A stretch of DNA of 64,000 nt, from contig JANQMU010000061.1 of assembly GCA_028279875.1 (NCBI GenBank), positions 124,001-188,000 of the forward strand. Reading direction: 5' to 3'. Within the stretch, counting starts at the first letter, position 1, and each line of letters starts with the position of its first letter. The notes under the pieces are model-generated. The model had not been told where the DNA came from. It made no database searches and saw only the letters and a list, made by a program, of their open reading frames with translations. The translations under genes were made by a program, and so were the position numbers. Shown in pieces: positions 27,283 to 37,301 of the stretch. This stretch comes from Rhizobiaceae bacterium. GTDB lineage: Bacteria; Pseudomonadota; Alphaproteobacteria; Rhizobiales; Rhizobiaceae.

Positions 27283-27867
27283 ATGTTGAACACGTTGCAG
27301 ACGATTCGCGGCGCGACCGTGGATGACGCGAAGGACCTTGCCCAACTGGTCAATCATGCCGGCGAAGGCATGCCCCATCACTACTGGCGCAGCATCGGCG
27401 GCCCCGACGCCGATCCCTGGGAGATCGGCATCGAGCGGGCGCGGCGCGAGAGCGGCGCGTTCTGCTATCGCAAGGCGACGATGATCGAACTGGGCGGCCG
27501 GGTCGCCGGCGCGCTGATCTCCTACCCGGTCACGGAGACGACAACAAAGGACGATTATGCGTCGATGCCGCCGTTGTTCGTGCCGCTTCAGGAACTGGAG
27601 GATCAAGCCGTCGGCACCCATTACATCAATGTGCTGGCCGTGCATCCCGCACTTCGCGGGCGCGGGCTCGGCGGTCGCCTGCTGCAGCGGGCCGAGGACG
27701 CGGCCAAAGGCAGGACCATGAGCCTCGTCGTGTCGGACGCCAATGTCGGCGCACGGCGCCTGTATGAGCGCACCGGGTACCGGTTGAGGGCAAGCCGCCC
27801 GGCGATCAAAGATGGCTGGGACAATCCGGTGCAAGACTGGCTTCTGATGGTGAAAGAGGCAACCTGA
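27283..27867 (+). CDS. GNAT-family N-acetyltransferase
   Basis: The 194-residue protein starts at the ATG preceded by AAGGAG. The acetyl-CoA-binding motif is visible in V-H-P-A-L-R-G-R-G-L-G-G-R-L-L (motif A), followed by S-D-A-N-V-G-A-R-R-L-Y-E-R-T-G-Y (motif B). The acceptor substrate is unknown. Confidence 0.88.
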   Translation: MLNTLQTIRGATVDDAKDLAQLVNHAGEGMPHHYWRSIGGPDADPWEIGIERARRESGAFCYRKATMIELGGRVAGALISYPVTETTTKDDYASMPPLFVPLQELEDQAVGTHYINVLAVHPALRGRGLGGRLLQRAEDAAKGRTMSLVVSDANVGARRLYERTGYRLRASRPAIKDGWDNPVQDWLLMVKEAT

Positions 27868-27936
27868 ATCCACCTGGCGTTGGATGAAGGTCACGGCGGC
27901 GGCCCGTTTGCCGCCGCCGTTCGGCCCTTTCGGATT

Positions 27937-29250
27937 CTATTCGCCTGTGGCCCGGTGCATCAGGCTGAGACCCTTGGCGGTGCGTGGGGGGAAACCCTTC
28001 CAGTAATTGTGCTCGGGCTTCGGCGTGCCGTCCTCCTCGAGGGCGTGGACGGCGTCTCGGGAATGCTCGACGAGATCGAGATAGGCGGCCATGTCATTGT
28101 CGCCCTTCAGATACCGGCCGAGAAAGGCGGTGACGAAGTGCTGGGCGATGTTGTTCATGCGCACCGAGTCCCAGACCGGGTCGGCATAGTGGTCGAAGGG
28201 GATGAAATCGAGTTGCGCGGAAGGCTGCCAGGATTCGGCCGGCGCCGGCATCGGCGCCGCGGCATTGTGGTTGGCATATTCGAAGGTCAGGAGATAGCGG
28301 TCGGTGTTGACGCTGCCTTCGAAAATGGCCTTGGTGCCGGTCTCGTAGCCGGAGATGTCGTCGTCACTGCCGGCGATGAAGAAGACCGGCTTGCGCACGC
28401 CGGCAAGGCCGGCCGCGTCCCAGAAACCGGCATTCATGCCCCAGGGCGCGAAGGCGACGACGGCCCTGATCCGCGGGTCGACCAGCGCCTCGTGGGTGTC
28501 GCTGCCGGCGAGATGAATTTCCAGCGTGCCGGCCGGCGCGCCCCAGCTCAGTTCGGTGCTGGCCTGGGTAACGCCGCCGCCGGCGGTGATGACTGCGCCA
28601 TAGCCGCCCATGGAATAGCCGACCAGGCCGGTATCAGCGGTATCGACGAGACCGTTCAGGAAATCGCCATCCGCCTTCGACCGGCGGTCGATTTCGTTGA
28701 GCACGAAGGTCTGGTCGAGCGACCGGTTGACCAGCGTGCTGCCGAAGGCGGCGGCGTTGTCATAGGTGCTGTCGGTGTGGTCGATGGAGACGACCACATA
28801 GCCCTTGGTGGCGAGATTCTCGCCGAGATGACTCATCAGGAAGCGGTTGCCGGGATAGCCGTGGGAGAGGATCACCAGCGGATAGGGCTCGGCCGGGCTT
28901 GCCGGCGCTGAATCGCGCACCGCGCGGCCCGTCAGTTCCAGCGTTGTGACCCCGTCACGCAATTGCACATCGCTATAGGTGCCGCCGGTGCCCGTGCCCT
29001 CCGCAGCCGGATACCAGATTTCCAGGGTCAGCGGGCGATCATAGCGCGGCAGGGGCTTGTCCTCTTCGACCTTGAGAATGTCGATCTGTCCGGGATTGGT
29101 CACGGTCAGCGTGCGCACGCCGATGGCGGCCTCGCCATGGGCGGCAAGCTCCGGTGCGTCGGGACGGATCCGGTCAATGCGATTGGTTTCGGCCACGGCC
29201 GTTCCAGACAGCAAAACCCCGAAGATTGCAACGCCGATGATGGTTTTCAT
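27937..29250 (-). CDS. Exported alpha/beta hydrolase (PAF-acetylhydrolase/dienelactone-hydrolase-like)
   Basis: The 437-residue protein, counted from the ATG at 29250 with GGAGGAA upstream, has an N-terminal signal peptide ending near A-V-A-E. L-S-H-G-Y-P-G-N-R forms the oxyanion region and G-Y-S-M-G-G-Y is the nucleophile elbow with the catalytic serine. It is probably a periplasmic esterase or lipase-like enzyme. The in-frame extension to 29376 is not used because it would bury the signal peptide. Confidence 0.8.
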   Translation of the reverse strand: MKTIIGVAIFGVLLSGTAVAETNRIDRIRPDAPELAAHGEAAIGVRTLTVTNPGQIDILKVEEDKPLPRYDRPLTLEIWYPAAEGTGTGGTYSDVQLRDGVTTLELTGRAVRDSAPASPAEPYPLVILSHGYPGNRFLMSHLGENLATKGYVVVSIDHTDSTYDNAAAFGSTLVNRSLDQTFVLNEIDRRSKADGDFLNGLVDTADTGLVGYSMGGYGAVITAGGGVTQASTELSWGAPAGTLEIHLAGSDTHEALVDPRIRAVVAFAPWGMNAGFWDAAGLAGVRKPVFFIAGSDDDISGYETGTKAIFEGSVNTDRYLLTFEYANHNAAAPMPAPAESWQPSAQLDFIPFDHYADPVWDSVRMNNIAQHFVTAFLGRYLKGDNDMAAYLDLVEHSRDAVHALEEDGTPKPEHNYWKGFPPRTAKGLSLMHRATGE

Positions 29251-29508
29251 GAATGTTCTTCCTCCAGTGATGAATGAATGGTGTCGGGCGGAAAGCGTTC
29301 CGCTCCGTCGATGCCTTCGGACAACTGGTATGCGCGCGGTGCGTGACAAGGGTGTCGCCGACAAAAGTTTCGACACGGCACTCGCCGCGGCCGCATTGCA
29401 TGTGCTGCGACATTAATTTTCTTGATGTTTTCGAGAAATCTTATTTATCATCATCACGCATACAAATTGCAGTCTATAGTGTCCGGCGGTGACGACGAGG
29501 CGCAGCCA

Positions 29509-30771
29509 TTGACCGACCGATATTCTGTTTTTTCGCTGTTTCGCGAAGCACTGCGCGGCAATCGCGGCTGGCAGCGGGCCTGGCGGGCGGCCGAGCCCAA
29601 GCCGCAATATGACGTGGTGATCATCGGCGGCGGCGGCCATGGGCTGGCGACCGCCTATTACCTTGCCAAGGAGCACGGGCTGCACAGCGTTGCGGTGGTC
29701 GAACGGGGCTGGGTCGGCGGCGGCAATGTCGGCCGCAACACCACCATCGTGCGCTCCAACTATCTGCTGCCGCAAAATGCCCAGTTCTATGAGAAGGGCA
29801 TGAAACTGTGGGAGCAGCTCTCCCGCGATCTCAATTTCAATGTGATGTTTTCACAGCGCGGCACCCTCAATCTCGCCCACACGCCGGGACAGATGGACGC
29901 CTATGCGCGGCGCGGCAACGCCATGCGGCTGGAGGGCATCGACGCGGAACTGCTGACCCGCGCCGAGGTCCAGAAGATGGTCCCGGAGATGGATTATTCG
30001 GACGCCGCGCGGTTTCCGATCGAAGGCGGGTTGCTGCAGCCGCGCGCCGGCACGGCTCGTCACGATGCGGTGGCCTGGGGCTTTGCACGGGCCGCCGACC
30101 GGCTGGGCGTCGATATTATCGAAAACTGCGAGGTCACCGGCTTCGCGCGCTCTGGCGACCGGATTATCGGCGTTGAAACCACCCGCGGCCGGATCCATGC
30201 CGGCAAGGTGGGCGTCGCCGTCGCCGGCAGTACGTCGGAGGTGATGCGGCGCGCCGGTATCGACCGGCTGCCGATCGAAAGCCATGTGCTGCAGGCTTTC
30301 GTCTCGGAGCCCTTGAAACCGCTGATCGACACGGTGGTGACCTTCGGCGCCGGCCATCTCTATATCAGCCAGTCGGACAAGGGCGGGCTGGTGTTCGGCG
30401 GCGACATCGACGGCTACAATTCCTATGCCCAGCGCGGCAATCTGCCGGTCTATGAGGACGTCATCGCCAGTGCCGTCGCGCTGTTTCCCAATCTGGCGCG
30501 GGTCCGGCTGCTTCGTAACTGGGGCGGCATCATGGACATGTCGATGGATGGCAGTCCGATCATCGCGCCCGGCCCGCTGCCCGGCCTCTATCTGAATGCC
30601 GGCTGGTGCTATGGCGGCTTCAAGGCAACGCCGGCCTCCGGCTGGTGCTTTGCCTGGACGATCGCCCGCGAAGCACCGCATGAGCTCAACGCCGCCTTCA
30701 CGCTGGAGCGTTTCGCCGGCGGCCGGGTGCTTGACGAAAAGGGCGTCGGACCGGCGCCGGAGCTGCACTGA
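29509..30771 (+). CDS. soxB: Sarcosine oxidase, beta subunit
   Basis: The 420-residue protein starts from TTG at 29509, which gives the family-typical start T-D-R-Y-S-V-F-S-L-F; the frame is open to 29422. FAD binding is seen in V-V-I-I-G-G-G-G-H-G-L-A, and G-R-N-T-T-I-V-R-S-N-Y-L is the family hallmark. It forms heterotetrameric sarcosine oxidase with the next three genes, oxidatively demethylating sarcosine to glycine and passing the methyl group to tetrahydrofolate. Its stop overlaps the soxD start by one base. Confidence 0.93.
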   Translation: MTDRYSVFSLFREALRGNRGWQRAWRAAEPKPQYDVVIIGGGGHGLATAYYLAKEHGLHSVAVVERGWVGGGNVGRNTTIVRSNYLLPQNAQFYEKGMKLWEQLSRDLNFNVMFSQRGTLNLAHTPGQMDAYARRGNAMRLEGIDAELLTRAEVQKMVPEMDYSDAARFPIEGGLLQPRAGTARHDAVAWGFARAADRLGVDIIENCEVTGFARSGDRIIGVETTRGRIHAGKVGVAVAGSTSEVMRRAGIDRLPIESHVLQAFVSEPLKPLIDTVVTFGAGHLYISQSDKGGLVFGGDIDGYNSYAQRGNLPVYEDVIASAVALFPNLARVRLLRNWGGIMDMSMDGSPIIAPGPLPGLYLNAGWCYGGFKATPASGWCFAWTIAREAPHELNAAFTLERFAGGRVLDEKGVGPAPELH

Positions 30772-31055
30772 TGAGACTGAACTGCCCGATCTGCGGCGAC
30801 CGGGACGCCAGCGAGTTCACCTATCTGGGCGATGCGTCGCGCACCATGCCGCCGCTCGATGCCGATACGGGCGACTGGACGACCCATGTCTATGAGCGCG
30901 CCAATCCGATGGGCCGTCACCGTGAATACTGGCAGCATTCCGGCGGTTGCAGGGCGGTGCTGACCGTCGAGCGCGATACGGTGACGCATAAGGTCCTTTC
31001 GGTGTGGATCACCGGTCCGCAGGCGGCAATCCAGGAAGACGAGGCCGGGCCATGA
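30771..31055 (+). CDS. soxD: Sarcosine oxidase, delta subunit
   Basis: The 94-residue protein has the zinc-binding pattern C-P-I-C-G-D-R near the N-terminus and H-S-G-G-C-R further on. Length and the E-F-T-Y-L-G segment are typical of the delta subunit, the small zinc protein of the tetramer. It overlaps soxB by one base and soxA by four. Confidence 0.93.
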   Translation: MRLNCPICGDRDASEFTYLGDASRTMPPLDADTGDWTTHVYERANPMGRHREYWQHSGGCRAVLTVERDTVTHKVLSVWITGPQAAIQEDEAGP

Positions 31056-34045
31056 GTTCCTACCGCCTCCATGACAAAGGTCACCTGATCGACCGCGACT
31101 GGCCGATCCGCTTCCGCTTCAACGGTCAGGCGGTGGAGGGCTTTGAGGGCGACACGCTTGCCTCGGCGCTTCTGGCGCAGGATGTTCAGCACATTGCGGC
31201 GAGCTTCAAATATCACCGGCCGCGCGGCGTCATGACTGCCGGATCGCACGAGCCGAGCGGCATCGTCACGCTGCGCGGCGGCGGGCGGCGGGAGCCGAAC
31301 TGCAAGGCGCCCGAGGTCGAAATCCATGAGGGGCTGGAGGCGCATCCACAAAATGTCTGGCCATCGCTCGACTTCGACGTGCAGGCGGTCAACGGGCTGT
31401 TGTCGCCGATCTTCGCCGCCGGTTTCTATTACAAGACCTTCTTCGAAGCCGGGCAGAGAGGCTGGCATTTCTTCGAGCGCTTCATCCGCCGGGCCGCCGG
31501 CATGGGCGAGGCCTCGCGCCTGCCCGATCCGGACCGCTATGAACGCGCCAATGGCTTTGCCGACGTGCTGGTCGTCGGCAGCGGCGCGGCGGGCCTTGCC
31601 GCCGCCCTGACCGCCGCCCGCTCGGGTGCCCGGGTGCTGGTCGCAGAGGAAGCAGCGCATTTCGGCGGCGGGCTGCTTGCCAGCACGGCATCGATCAACG
31701 GCATCAAGGCCATGCAATGGTGCCGCGAAACGCTGCTGGAGCTCGACGGCCTGCCGAATGTCACGATGATGCCGCGGACCACCGTCCACGGGCTGTTCGA
31801 CGACAACACCGCGGCCGCGCTGGAACGGGTCGCCGACCACAAGGCACAGCCCGAAAACTACGAACCGCGCCAGCGGCACTGGACGCTGCATGCACAACAC
31901 ATCGTCCTGGCGACGGGCGCCTTCGAACGGCCGCTGGTGTTTGACGGCAATGACCGCCCGGGCGTCATGCTGGCAAGCGCGGCGGTCCAGTACGCCGCCT
32001 GCTACGGGGTGGCGGCCGGCCGGACGCCGATCGTCATGACCAACAATGACAGCGGCTATCAGGCGGCGTTCGATCTGAAGGCGTACGGTGTGAACGTGGC
32101 GGCGATCGTCGATCTGCGCAGCGCCACCGGTTCATCGCTGGGCGAGCAGGCCGCCGCCCATTCCATTGCCGTGCATGCCGGGCAGGCTATCGTTTCGGTC
32201 AAGGGCCGGCGAGCGGTTCGCGGGGTCCGGATCGCGCCCTTCGATGCCTCCAGCGGACAGCAGACCGGCTCGGGCGAAATCGTGGCCGCCGATGCGGTGC
32301 TGATTGCCGGCGGCTGGACTCCGAATATCAATCTGGCAAGCCAGGCCGGCGGCAAACCGGTCTTCGATGCCGGCCTGCAGGCGTTCCTGCCGGGCGAGGC
32401 GCGGGCCAATATGGCTTTCGAATGCTGCGGCTCGGCTGCGGGGATATTCGACCTTCAGGACGCGCTGTCGAGCGGCGTGGCGGCAGGCCGCACGGCCGTG
32501 GAAAGGCTTGGCCGCAAACCGCTGGCTCCGCCGCCGGCGACGGTCGAACCGCCCTCGCCCGATATCCGTCCGCTGCCCGTTTTCGACATTGCGCCGCGGC
32601 GCGGCGGGGGGAAGCGCTTTGTCGATTTCCAGCACGATGTCACCGCGTCCGATATCGCGCTGGCGCATCGCGAAGGCTATGTGTCGGTCGAGCACCTGAA
32701 GCGCTACACCACCCTCGGCATGGCGATCGACCAGGGCAAGAACGCCAATATGAACGCGCTGACCCTGATGGCGAAAGCCCAGGGCAAGCCGATCGACGCC
32801 GTCGGTACGACGCGGTTTCGCCCGCCCTATGTGCCGGTCAGCCTCGGATCGATTGCCGGACGCGAGACCGGCCGGCAGTTCCGGCCGGTTCGCCGCTCGC
32901 CGATGCATGACTGGCACGTCGCCAACCATGCGGTGATGCTCAATACCGGCCCGTGGGAACGGCCTCGCTACTACCCGAAGCCCGGCGAAACCATCACCGA
33001 GGCCTATATCCGCGAAGCCTCCACCGTGCGCCGGGGCGTCGGCATGGTCGACGTCTCCTTCCTCGGCAAGATCGACGTGCAGGGCCACGATGCGGCGGAA
33101 TTCCTCAACCGCGTCTATTCCAACGCCTTCCTGAAACTGCCGGTCGGCAAGGCCCGCTACGGTCTGATGCTGCGCGAGGACGGGATCGTCTATGATGACG
33201 GCACCACGTGGCGGCTGGCGGAGCATCAATATCTGATGACGACGACGACGGCGAACGCCGCCACCGTTCTGGCCAGGCTGGAATATTGGCACGCCACCGC
33301 CTGGCCGGAGTTGAAGGTCAGGCTGACCTCGGTCACCGACCAGTGGGCGGGCATGGCAGTGGCCGGCCCCGACAGCCGCGCGGTGCTGCAGAAGATCGTG
33401 ACGGACCTGTCGCTGGATGCCGAGGATTTCGGCTTCATGGCGGTCGGCGAAGGCACGGTCGACGGCATGCCGGTGCTGATCGCCCGCCTCTCCTTTTCCG
33501 GCGAACTGGCCTATGAGGTGTTTACCGGCAGTCATGACGGGACCGCCGTCTGGGAAGCGATCATGGACGCCGGGCAGGATTTCGACATCATCCCCTACGG
33601 CACGGAGGCGCTCGGCACGCTGCGCATCGAAAAGGGCCATGTGACGGCCACCGAGATCGACGGGCGCACCACGGCCGACGATCTCGGCCTTGGCGGCCTG
33701 TGTTCGAAAAAGAAGAGCTTCATTGGCAGCGCGCTCCTCGGTCGCGACGGTCTCACCGACCCGGACCGCCTGCAACTCGTCGGGCTGGTGTCGAAGGAAA
33801 ACCGGGCGCTGCTGCCGGGCGCCCATCTGACTGCGACCGGCAGCACGACCAGCATCGGCCATGTCACGGCGACCACCTACAGCCCGGCCGGCGAGCGCTA
33901 TATCGCGCTCGGCCTGCTGCGGGGCGGGCGCGGCCGCCATGGCGAGGCGCTGACCGCCCGTTTCCCGATGCGCGGCGACACCCACGAGATCGAAGTGGTC
34001 GATCCGGTGTTTTTCGATCCGGACGGGAGCCGCATGCATGGCTGA
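31052..34045 (+). CDS. soxA: Sarcosine oxidase, alpha subunit
   Basis: The 997-residue protein starts at ATG 31052 within the soxD stop (ATGA); the in-frame extension to 31004 is not used. The N-terminal part resembles a ferredoxin-like module with S-F-K-Y-H-R-P-R-G. NAD/FAD-type binding is at V-V-G-S-G-A-A-G-L-A (about 174-183). The last ~380 residues form a GcvT-like aminomethyltransferase domain that hands the one-carbon unit to folate. Confidence 0.94.
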   Translation: MSSYRLHDKGHLIDRDWPIRFRFNGQAVEGFEGDTLASALLAQDVQHIAASFKYHRPRGVMTAGSHEPSGIVTLRGGGRREPNCKAPEVEIHEGLEAHPQNVWPSLDFDVQAVNGLLSPIFAAGFYYKTFFEAGQRGWHFFERFIRRAAGMGEASRLPDPDRYERANGFADVLVVGSGAAGLAAALTAARSGARVLVAEEAAHFGGGLLASTASINGIKAMQWCRETLLELDGLPNVTMMPRTTVHGLFDDNTAAALERVADHKAQPENYEPRQRHWTLHAQHIVLATGAFERPLVFDGNDRPGVMLASAAVQYAACYGVAAGRTPIVMTNNDSGYQAAFDLKAYGVNVAAIVDLRSATGSSLGEQAAAHSIAVHAGQAIVSVKGRRAVRGVRIAPFDASSGQQTGSGEIVAADAVLIAGGWTPNINLASQAGGKPVFDAGLQAFLPGEARANMAFECCGSAAGIFDLQDALSSGVAAGRTAVERLGRKPLAPPPATVEPPSPDIRPLPVFDIAPRRGGGKRFVDFQHDVTASDIALAHREGYVSVEHLKRYTTLGMAIDQGKNANMNALTLMAKAQGKPIDAVGTTRFRPPYVPVSLGSIAGRETGRQFRPVRRSPMHDWHVANHAVMLNTGPWERPRYYPKPGETITEAYIREASTVRRGVGMVDVSFLGKIDVQGHDAAEFLNRVYSNAFLKLPVGKARYGLMLREDGIVYDDGTTWRLAEHQYLMTTTTANAATVLARLEYWHATAWPELKVRLTSVTDQWAGMAVAGPDSRAVLQKIVTDLSLDAEDFGFMAVGEGTVDGMPVLIARLSFSGELAYEVFTGSHDGTAVWEAIMDAGQDFDIIPYGTEALGTLRIEKGHVTATEIDGRTTADDLGLGGLCSKKKSFIGSALLGRDGLTDPDRLQLVGLVSKENRALLPGAHLTATGSTTSIGHVTATTYSPAGERYIALGLLRGGRGRHGEALTARFPMRGDTHEIEVVDPVFFDPDGSRMHG

Positions 34046-34592
34046 GCCAACCACCCCGATCGATGACGGCGTTTTCGAGCGCAGCAGCCCCAAGCTCAGC
34101 CTCGCGGTGGAACAGCCGGACCGGGTCGTGCAATTCGGTTTCTGGCCGGGCAGTGCGGCGCGCGTACACCGGGCGATGAATGCCCGGTTCAAGCTGGCCA
34201 AAACGCTTGCGCCGGGGCGGTTCGCGACAAGGGGCAATGCCCTGTGCATCCGAACCGCCTTCGATACCTATCTGGTCGTCAATGCGGATCGGCAAGCGCA
34301 GGAAGACCGGCTTGCGCCGAACATATGCGCGGTGACGGACCTTTCCCATGCGCGCGCCGCCATCGCCATCACGGGTCCGGCGGCGACGCCGTTCCTCAAT
34401 CGCGAACTCGCCGTCGATTTTTCACCGGAGGCCTGCCCGGACGGCAGCGCCGTCCAGACCACCATGCACCATATGCCGGTGCTGCTGCTGCGTCATGCGC
34501 CGGATCGTTTCGTGCTCTATGTCTATCGCAGCTATGCCCGCGATCTCGCCGGCTGGCTGGCCGATATGGCGCTGCCGTTTCAGACCGGTTGA
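34038..34592 (+). CDS. soxG: Sarcosine oxidase, gamma subunit
   Basis: The 184-residue protein overlaps the soxA end by 8 bases. It resembles the gamma subunit, with a degenerate GcvT-like fold: D-L-S-H-A-R-A-A-I-A-I-T-G near the middle and R-S-Y-A-R-D-L-A-G-W-L near the C-terminus. It completes the soxBDAG order that is standard in rhizobia. Confidence 0.9.
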   Translation: MAEPTTPIDDGVFERSSPKLSLAVEQPDRVVQFGFWPGSAARVHRAMNARFKLAKTLAPGRFATRGNALCIRTAFDTYLVVNADRQAQEDRLAPNICAVTDLSHARAAIAITGPAATPFLNRELAVDFSPEACPDGSAVQTTMHHMPVLLLRHAPDRFVLYVYRSYARDLAGWLADMALPFQTG

Positions 34593-34627
34593 GCGCCAAA
34601 TGGCGGTGCGTTGGAACAGGAGGCCGC

Positions 34628-35593
34628 GTGCAGGATCTGCCAAGAGGCTTTGACCTGAAATCGCTGAGGGCGTTCGTCGCCGCGGTCGAGCTCGGCGGCA
34701 TGACCCAGGCGGCGCGGCAACTGGGCATGACCCAGTCCAACATGTCGCAGATCATCGGCCATCTGGAAGAGGCGGTGGACGCGCCGCTCTTTGACCGGTC
34801 GGCCCGCCCAATCGCACCAACATCGGTCGGCCACAGCTTCTACCATCAGGCACGGGAAATCCTGATGCTGGCCGATGAGAGCCTGCGCCATGTCGGACGG
34901 CGACAGCGCGATACGATCTCGGCGCTGACCATTGCCATGCCGGACAGTGTCGCCAATTCGATCGGCGCCAAGCTGCTGCAGACGCTGCGCCCGAAGGCCC
35001 GGCGGCTGCAGCTTTGGTCGGGGATCTCGCCGCATCAGCACGACGCATTGCTGTCGCGCAATGTCGACATGGTCATCACCGCCAGCGATGCGCTGAGCCA
35101 CACGAACGGGCTGGTGCGACAGGCGCTGCTGCGCGAGCCCTATGTCGTCGCCCTGCCGCACGATCACGAGGGGCCGGCCGATATCAAGAGCCTGGCGACC
35201 ACCCTGCCCTTCATCCGCTACACATTGCGCTCGGCCATCGGCCGGCAGATCGAGGGTCAGCTCAACCGCCTGAAAATCCGGCCGCCGGTGGAAATGGAAT
35301 TCGATTCGGCCCCCAGCCAACTGGCGGCCGTTGCCGCCGGCATGGGCTGGAGCCTGACCACGCCGCTGTGCCTGCGCCAGGACATGTCGCTGCTTGCCGG
35401 GCTCAGGGTGCTGCCGCTCGACAGCGGCCGCTTCGGCCGCTCGCTCTCGCTGATCGCCCGGGAGGACTGGCATCCCGACATTGCCGAGGCCACCGCCCGG
35501 AGCGCCGCGGCCCTGCTACAGGACGAGGCCATCGCGCCGATTGTCAGGGCCTATCCGTGGATGGCGGACAGTATCGACGCGCCCGGACGCTGA
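34628..35593 (+). CDS. LysR-family transcriptional regulator
   Basis: The 321-residue protein starts from GTG at 34628 with AGGAGG upstream; the longer open frame from 34244 only shadows soxG. The helix-turn-helix lies in the first 60 residues (G-G-M-T-Q-A-A-R-Q-L-G-M-T-Q-S-N-M-S), followed by a periplasmic-binding-like effector domain. Thirty-five bases after soxG in the same direction, it may be cotranscribed with and control the sarcosine oxidase genes. Confidence 0.88.
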   Translation: MQDLPRGFDLKSLRAFVAAVELGGMTQAARQLGMTQSNMSQIIGHLEEAVDAPLFDRSARPIAPTSVGHSFYHQAREILMLADESLRHVGRRQRDTISALTIAMPDSVANSIGAKLLQTLRPKARRLQLWSGISPHQHDALLSRNVDMVITASDALSHTNGLVRQALLREPYVVALPHDHEGPADIKSLATTLPFIRYTLRSAIGRQIEGQLNRLKIRPPVEMEFDSAPSQLAAVAAGMGWSLTTPLCLRQDMSLLAGLRVLPLDSGRFGRSLSLIAREDWHPDIAEATARSAAALLQDEAIAPIVRAYPWMADSIDAPGR

Positions 35594-35596
35594 GCC

Positions 35597-37132
35597 TCAG
35601 GGTTTCAACGGCGGTGCCGGCACAAAGGACAGGAATTCATCAATCTGCTCCCGCTGTTCTTCCGGCAGGCCCGCGCCGACCTGGCCGCCGCCTTTGACTT
35701 CAAGAACATACAGCTTCGGGTGATCGGGATTTTTCGAGGTTGAAGCCTCGGTAAAGCCAGGATGATACATCGTCCATGGCGCACCGGCCTCCCTGGTTCT
35801 GCTGCCTGGTTCCAGGCTTTTCAGATGTCCCTTTCCGGTGGGCTTCCTGAATCCAGGATCACGGTTTTGCGTCTCCGGTCCGAATTCATAACCGACGTCC
35901 CGGTAGGTATCGATGGTGCGGCCATCCCATATCCAGTCGCCGTTCATTTCGATCTGGAATTCGCGCCAGCGACGCGTGAACCGCTTTTCCTCAGCCTCAA
36001 GAACATCATCGCCCGGCGTGTGTTTGAGCGAGTGACTACCAAAGAACCGGCCGGCCTTGGCCAGATCCTTGATCGCGTTGTTGTGATGTTTCAACCGAGC
36101 CAGTTTCTGCTTGCGAAATGTGCGCTCTCCGTTCTTGAACAGCCATGAATTATTGAACACATAAAAATCGCCATCGTTCCTCTGGCTGCCCTTGGTCTTG
36201 AAGCCGGAGCCGCTGTCGCGGGTTCCGGAGCCCGGCTTGTTGATCAGCCAGTGATGGTTGTCATAAATGTAGAACCAGCCGCCGCGCTCGAACTCGAAGG
36301 AATAGGGCGCGTAGCAGTCGGCAAAGCGGTTGCCACGCACGACCCAGTTCCAGGCATGGTCTTCCGGCTCGATGCAGTTGTCTCGCACCCGTTCGAACAG
36401 ATTGTTCTCGATCAGAACGGTGTTCGCGGACTTCCGGTCGGTATTGTACCTTGGCGCCTTGGCCGGTTCGCAGACCTCGAGCCGGTCCACCCGGTTGAAG
36501 AAATGGATGCCGTTGAACGCGTCGCGGATGGTGTTGCCGCGCAGGGTGACGTTGCCGGCAATGTCCCAAGCGCGGAAGAAATCGCCGTCAAGGGCATGAC
36601 GACCGTCTTTCACATCGACCGAGTAGGGACCGGCTGAAAAGGATCCATGGATGGATTCCCAGGTGATCTCATTCCACATCTCCCCGGGATCCGTCTGAAA
36701 GAAGGTGCAGTTTTCGATCAGCAGATCGCGCGTGTTGCCGCCATTGGCGCCGATGGCGATCGTTGCTCGGCGAAAGCAGCAATCCTTCACCACGATGTTC
36801 TGGCACTCGTCCAGATAAAGCGCGGTCGGCCAGCAATCTTCAAATACCAGCTTTTCGATCAGAACGAACTGGCAGTTGCGTAGAATGAGAGCCGCGTCAT
36901 CGGCGACCTGACCGACGCTGGGGAAATATCCGGCCTCCTGGCGCTTGAGGGCGATCGTATTGAAATATTTATCCGCATCCTCCTTCGGAAGCGTGATGAT
37001 ACTGTCGCCTTCCCGTGTGACGACGATCGGATCATCGAATGTCCCATGCAGCCCCTCCAGCACGATCGCACCGTCCGGGCAATGCTCGATACAGATTTTC
37101 TTTTCATGTTTGCGGCGTTTTGATGCGGCCAT
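35597..37132 (-). CDS. Right-handed parallel beta-helix (NosD/pectate-lyase-like) protein
   Basis: The 511-residue protein starts at ATG 37132 with GGGAGG upstream. Between residues about 80 and 320 it shows repeating short strands with N-x-x-x-x-N-x-F patterns (for example V-V-K-D-C-C-F, L-I-E-N-C-T-F, L-I-E-N-N-L-F, V-V-R-G-N-R-F), diagnostic of a beta-helix with about 22-residue coils. The C-terminal region is charged and unassigned. No signal peptide is evident. Related proteins are polysaccharide lyases, hydrolases or adhesins; no catalytic set can be named. It is divergent from the lectin gene. Confidence 0.75.
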   Translation of the reverse strand: MAASKRRKHEKKICIEHCPDGAIVLEGLHGTFDDPIVVTREGDSIITLPKEDADKYFNTIALKRQEAGYFPSVGQVADDAALILRNCQFVLIEKLVFEDCWPTALYLDECQNIVVKDCCFRRATIAIGANGGNTRDLLIENCTFFQTDPGEMWNEITWESIHGSFSAGPYSVDVKDGRHALDGDFFRAWDIAGNVTLRGNTIRDAFNGIHFFNRVDRLEVCEPAKAPRYNTDRKSANTVLIENNLFERVRDNCIEPEDHAWNWVVRGNRFADCYAPYSFEFERGGWFYIYDNHHWLINKPGSGTRDSGSGFKTKGSQRNDGDFYVFNNSWLFKNGERTFRKQKLARLKHHNNAIKDLAKAGRFFGSHSLKHTPGDDVLEAEEKRFTRRWREFQIEMNGDWIWDGRTIDTYRDVGYEFGPETQNRDPGFRKPTGKGHLKSLEPGSRTREAGAPWTMYHPGFTEASTSKNPDHPKLYVLEVKGGGQVGAGLPEEQREQIDEFLSFVPAPPLKP

Positions 37133-37301
37133 TGACGGGCCTCCCTTGCCAGAGCTGGTGATGCTCACGAAACGGCCGACCCCTGTACGGGTTGTCGCCA
37201 TCCCCTTTACACTCGCAATGATACAATCTATCGGCGAACACTTGCAAAACATTCCCTTCCATGCCTGAAATTTCCCGACGCTCCGAACCGTGGGACAAGT
37301 C

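Noticed and set aside
27880-28911. 343-codon frame on the plus strand
   Set aside because: Antisense to the exported alpha/beta hydrolase, which has signal peptide and nucleophile elbow.
32132-34249. 705-codon open frame on the minus strand
   Set aside because: It is antisense to soxA and soxG, whose family motifs are complete; the frame is open only because of high G+C codon use.
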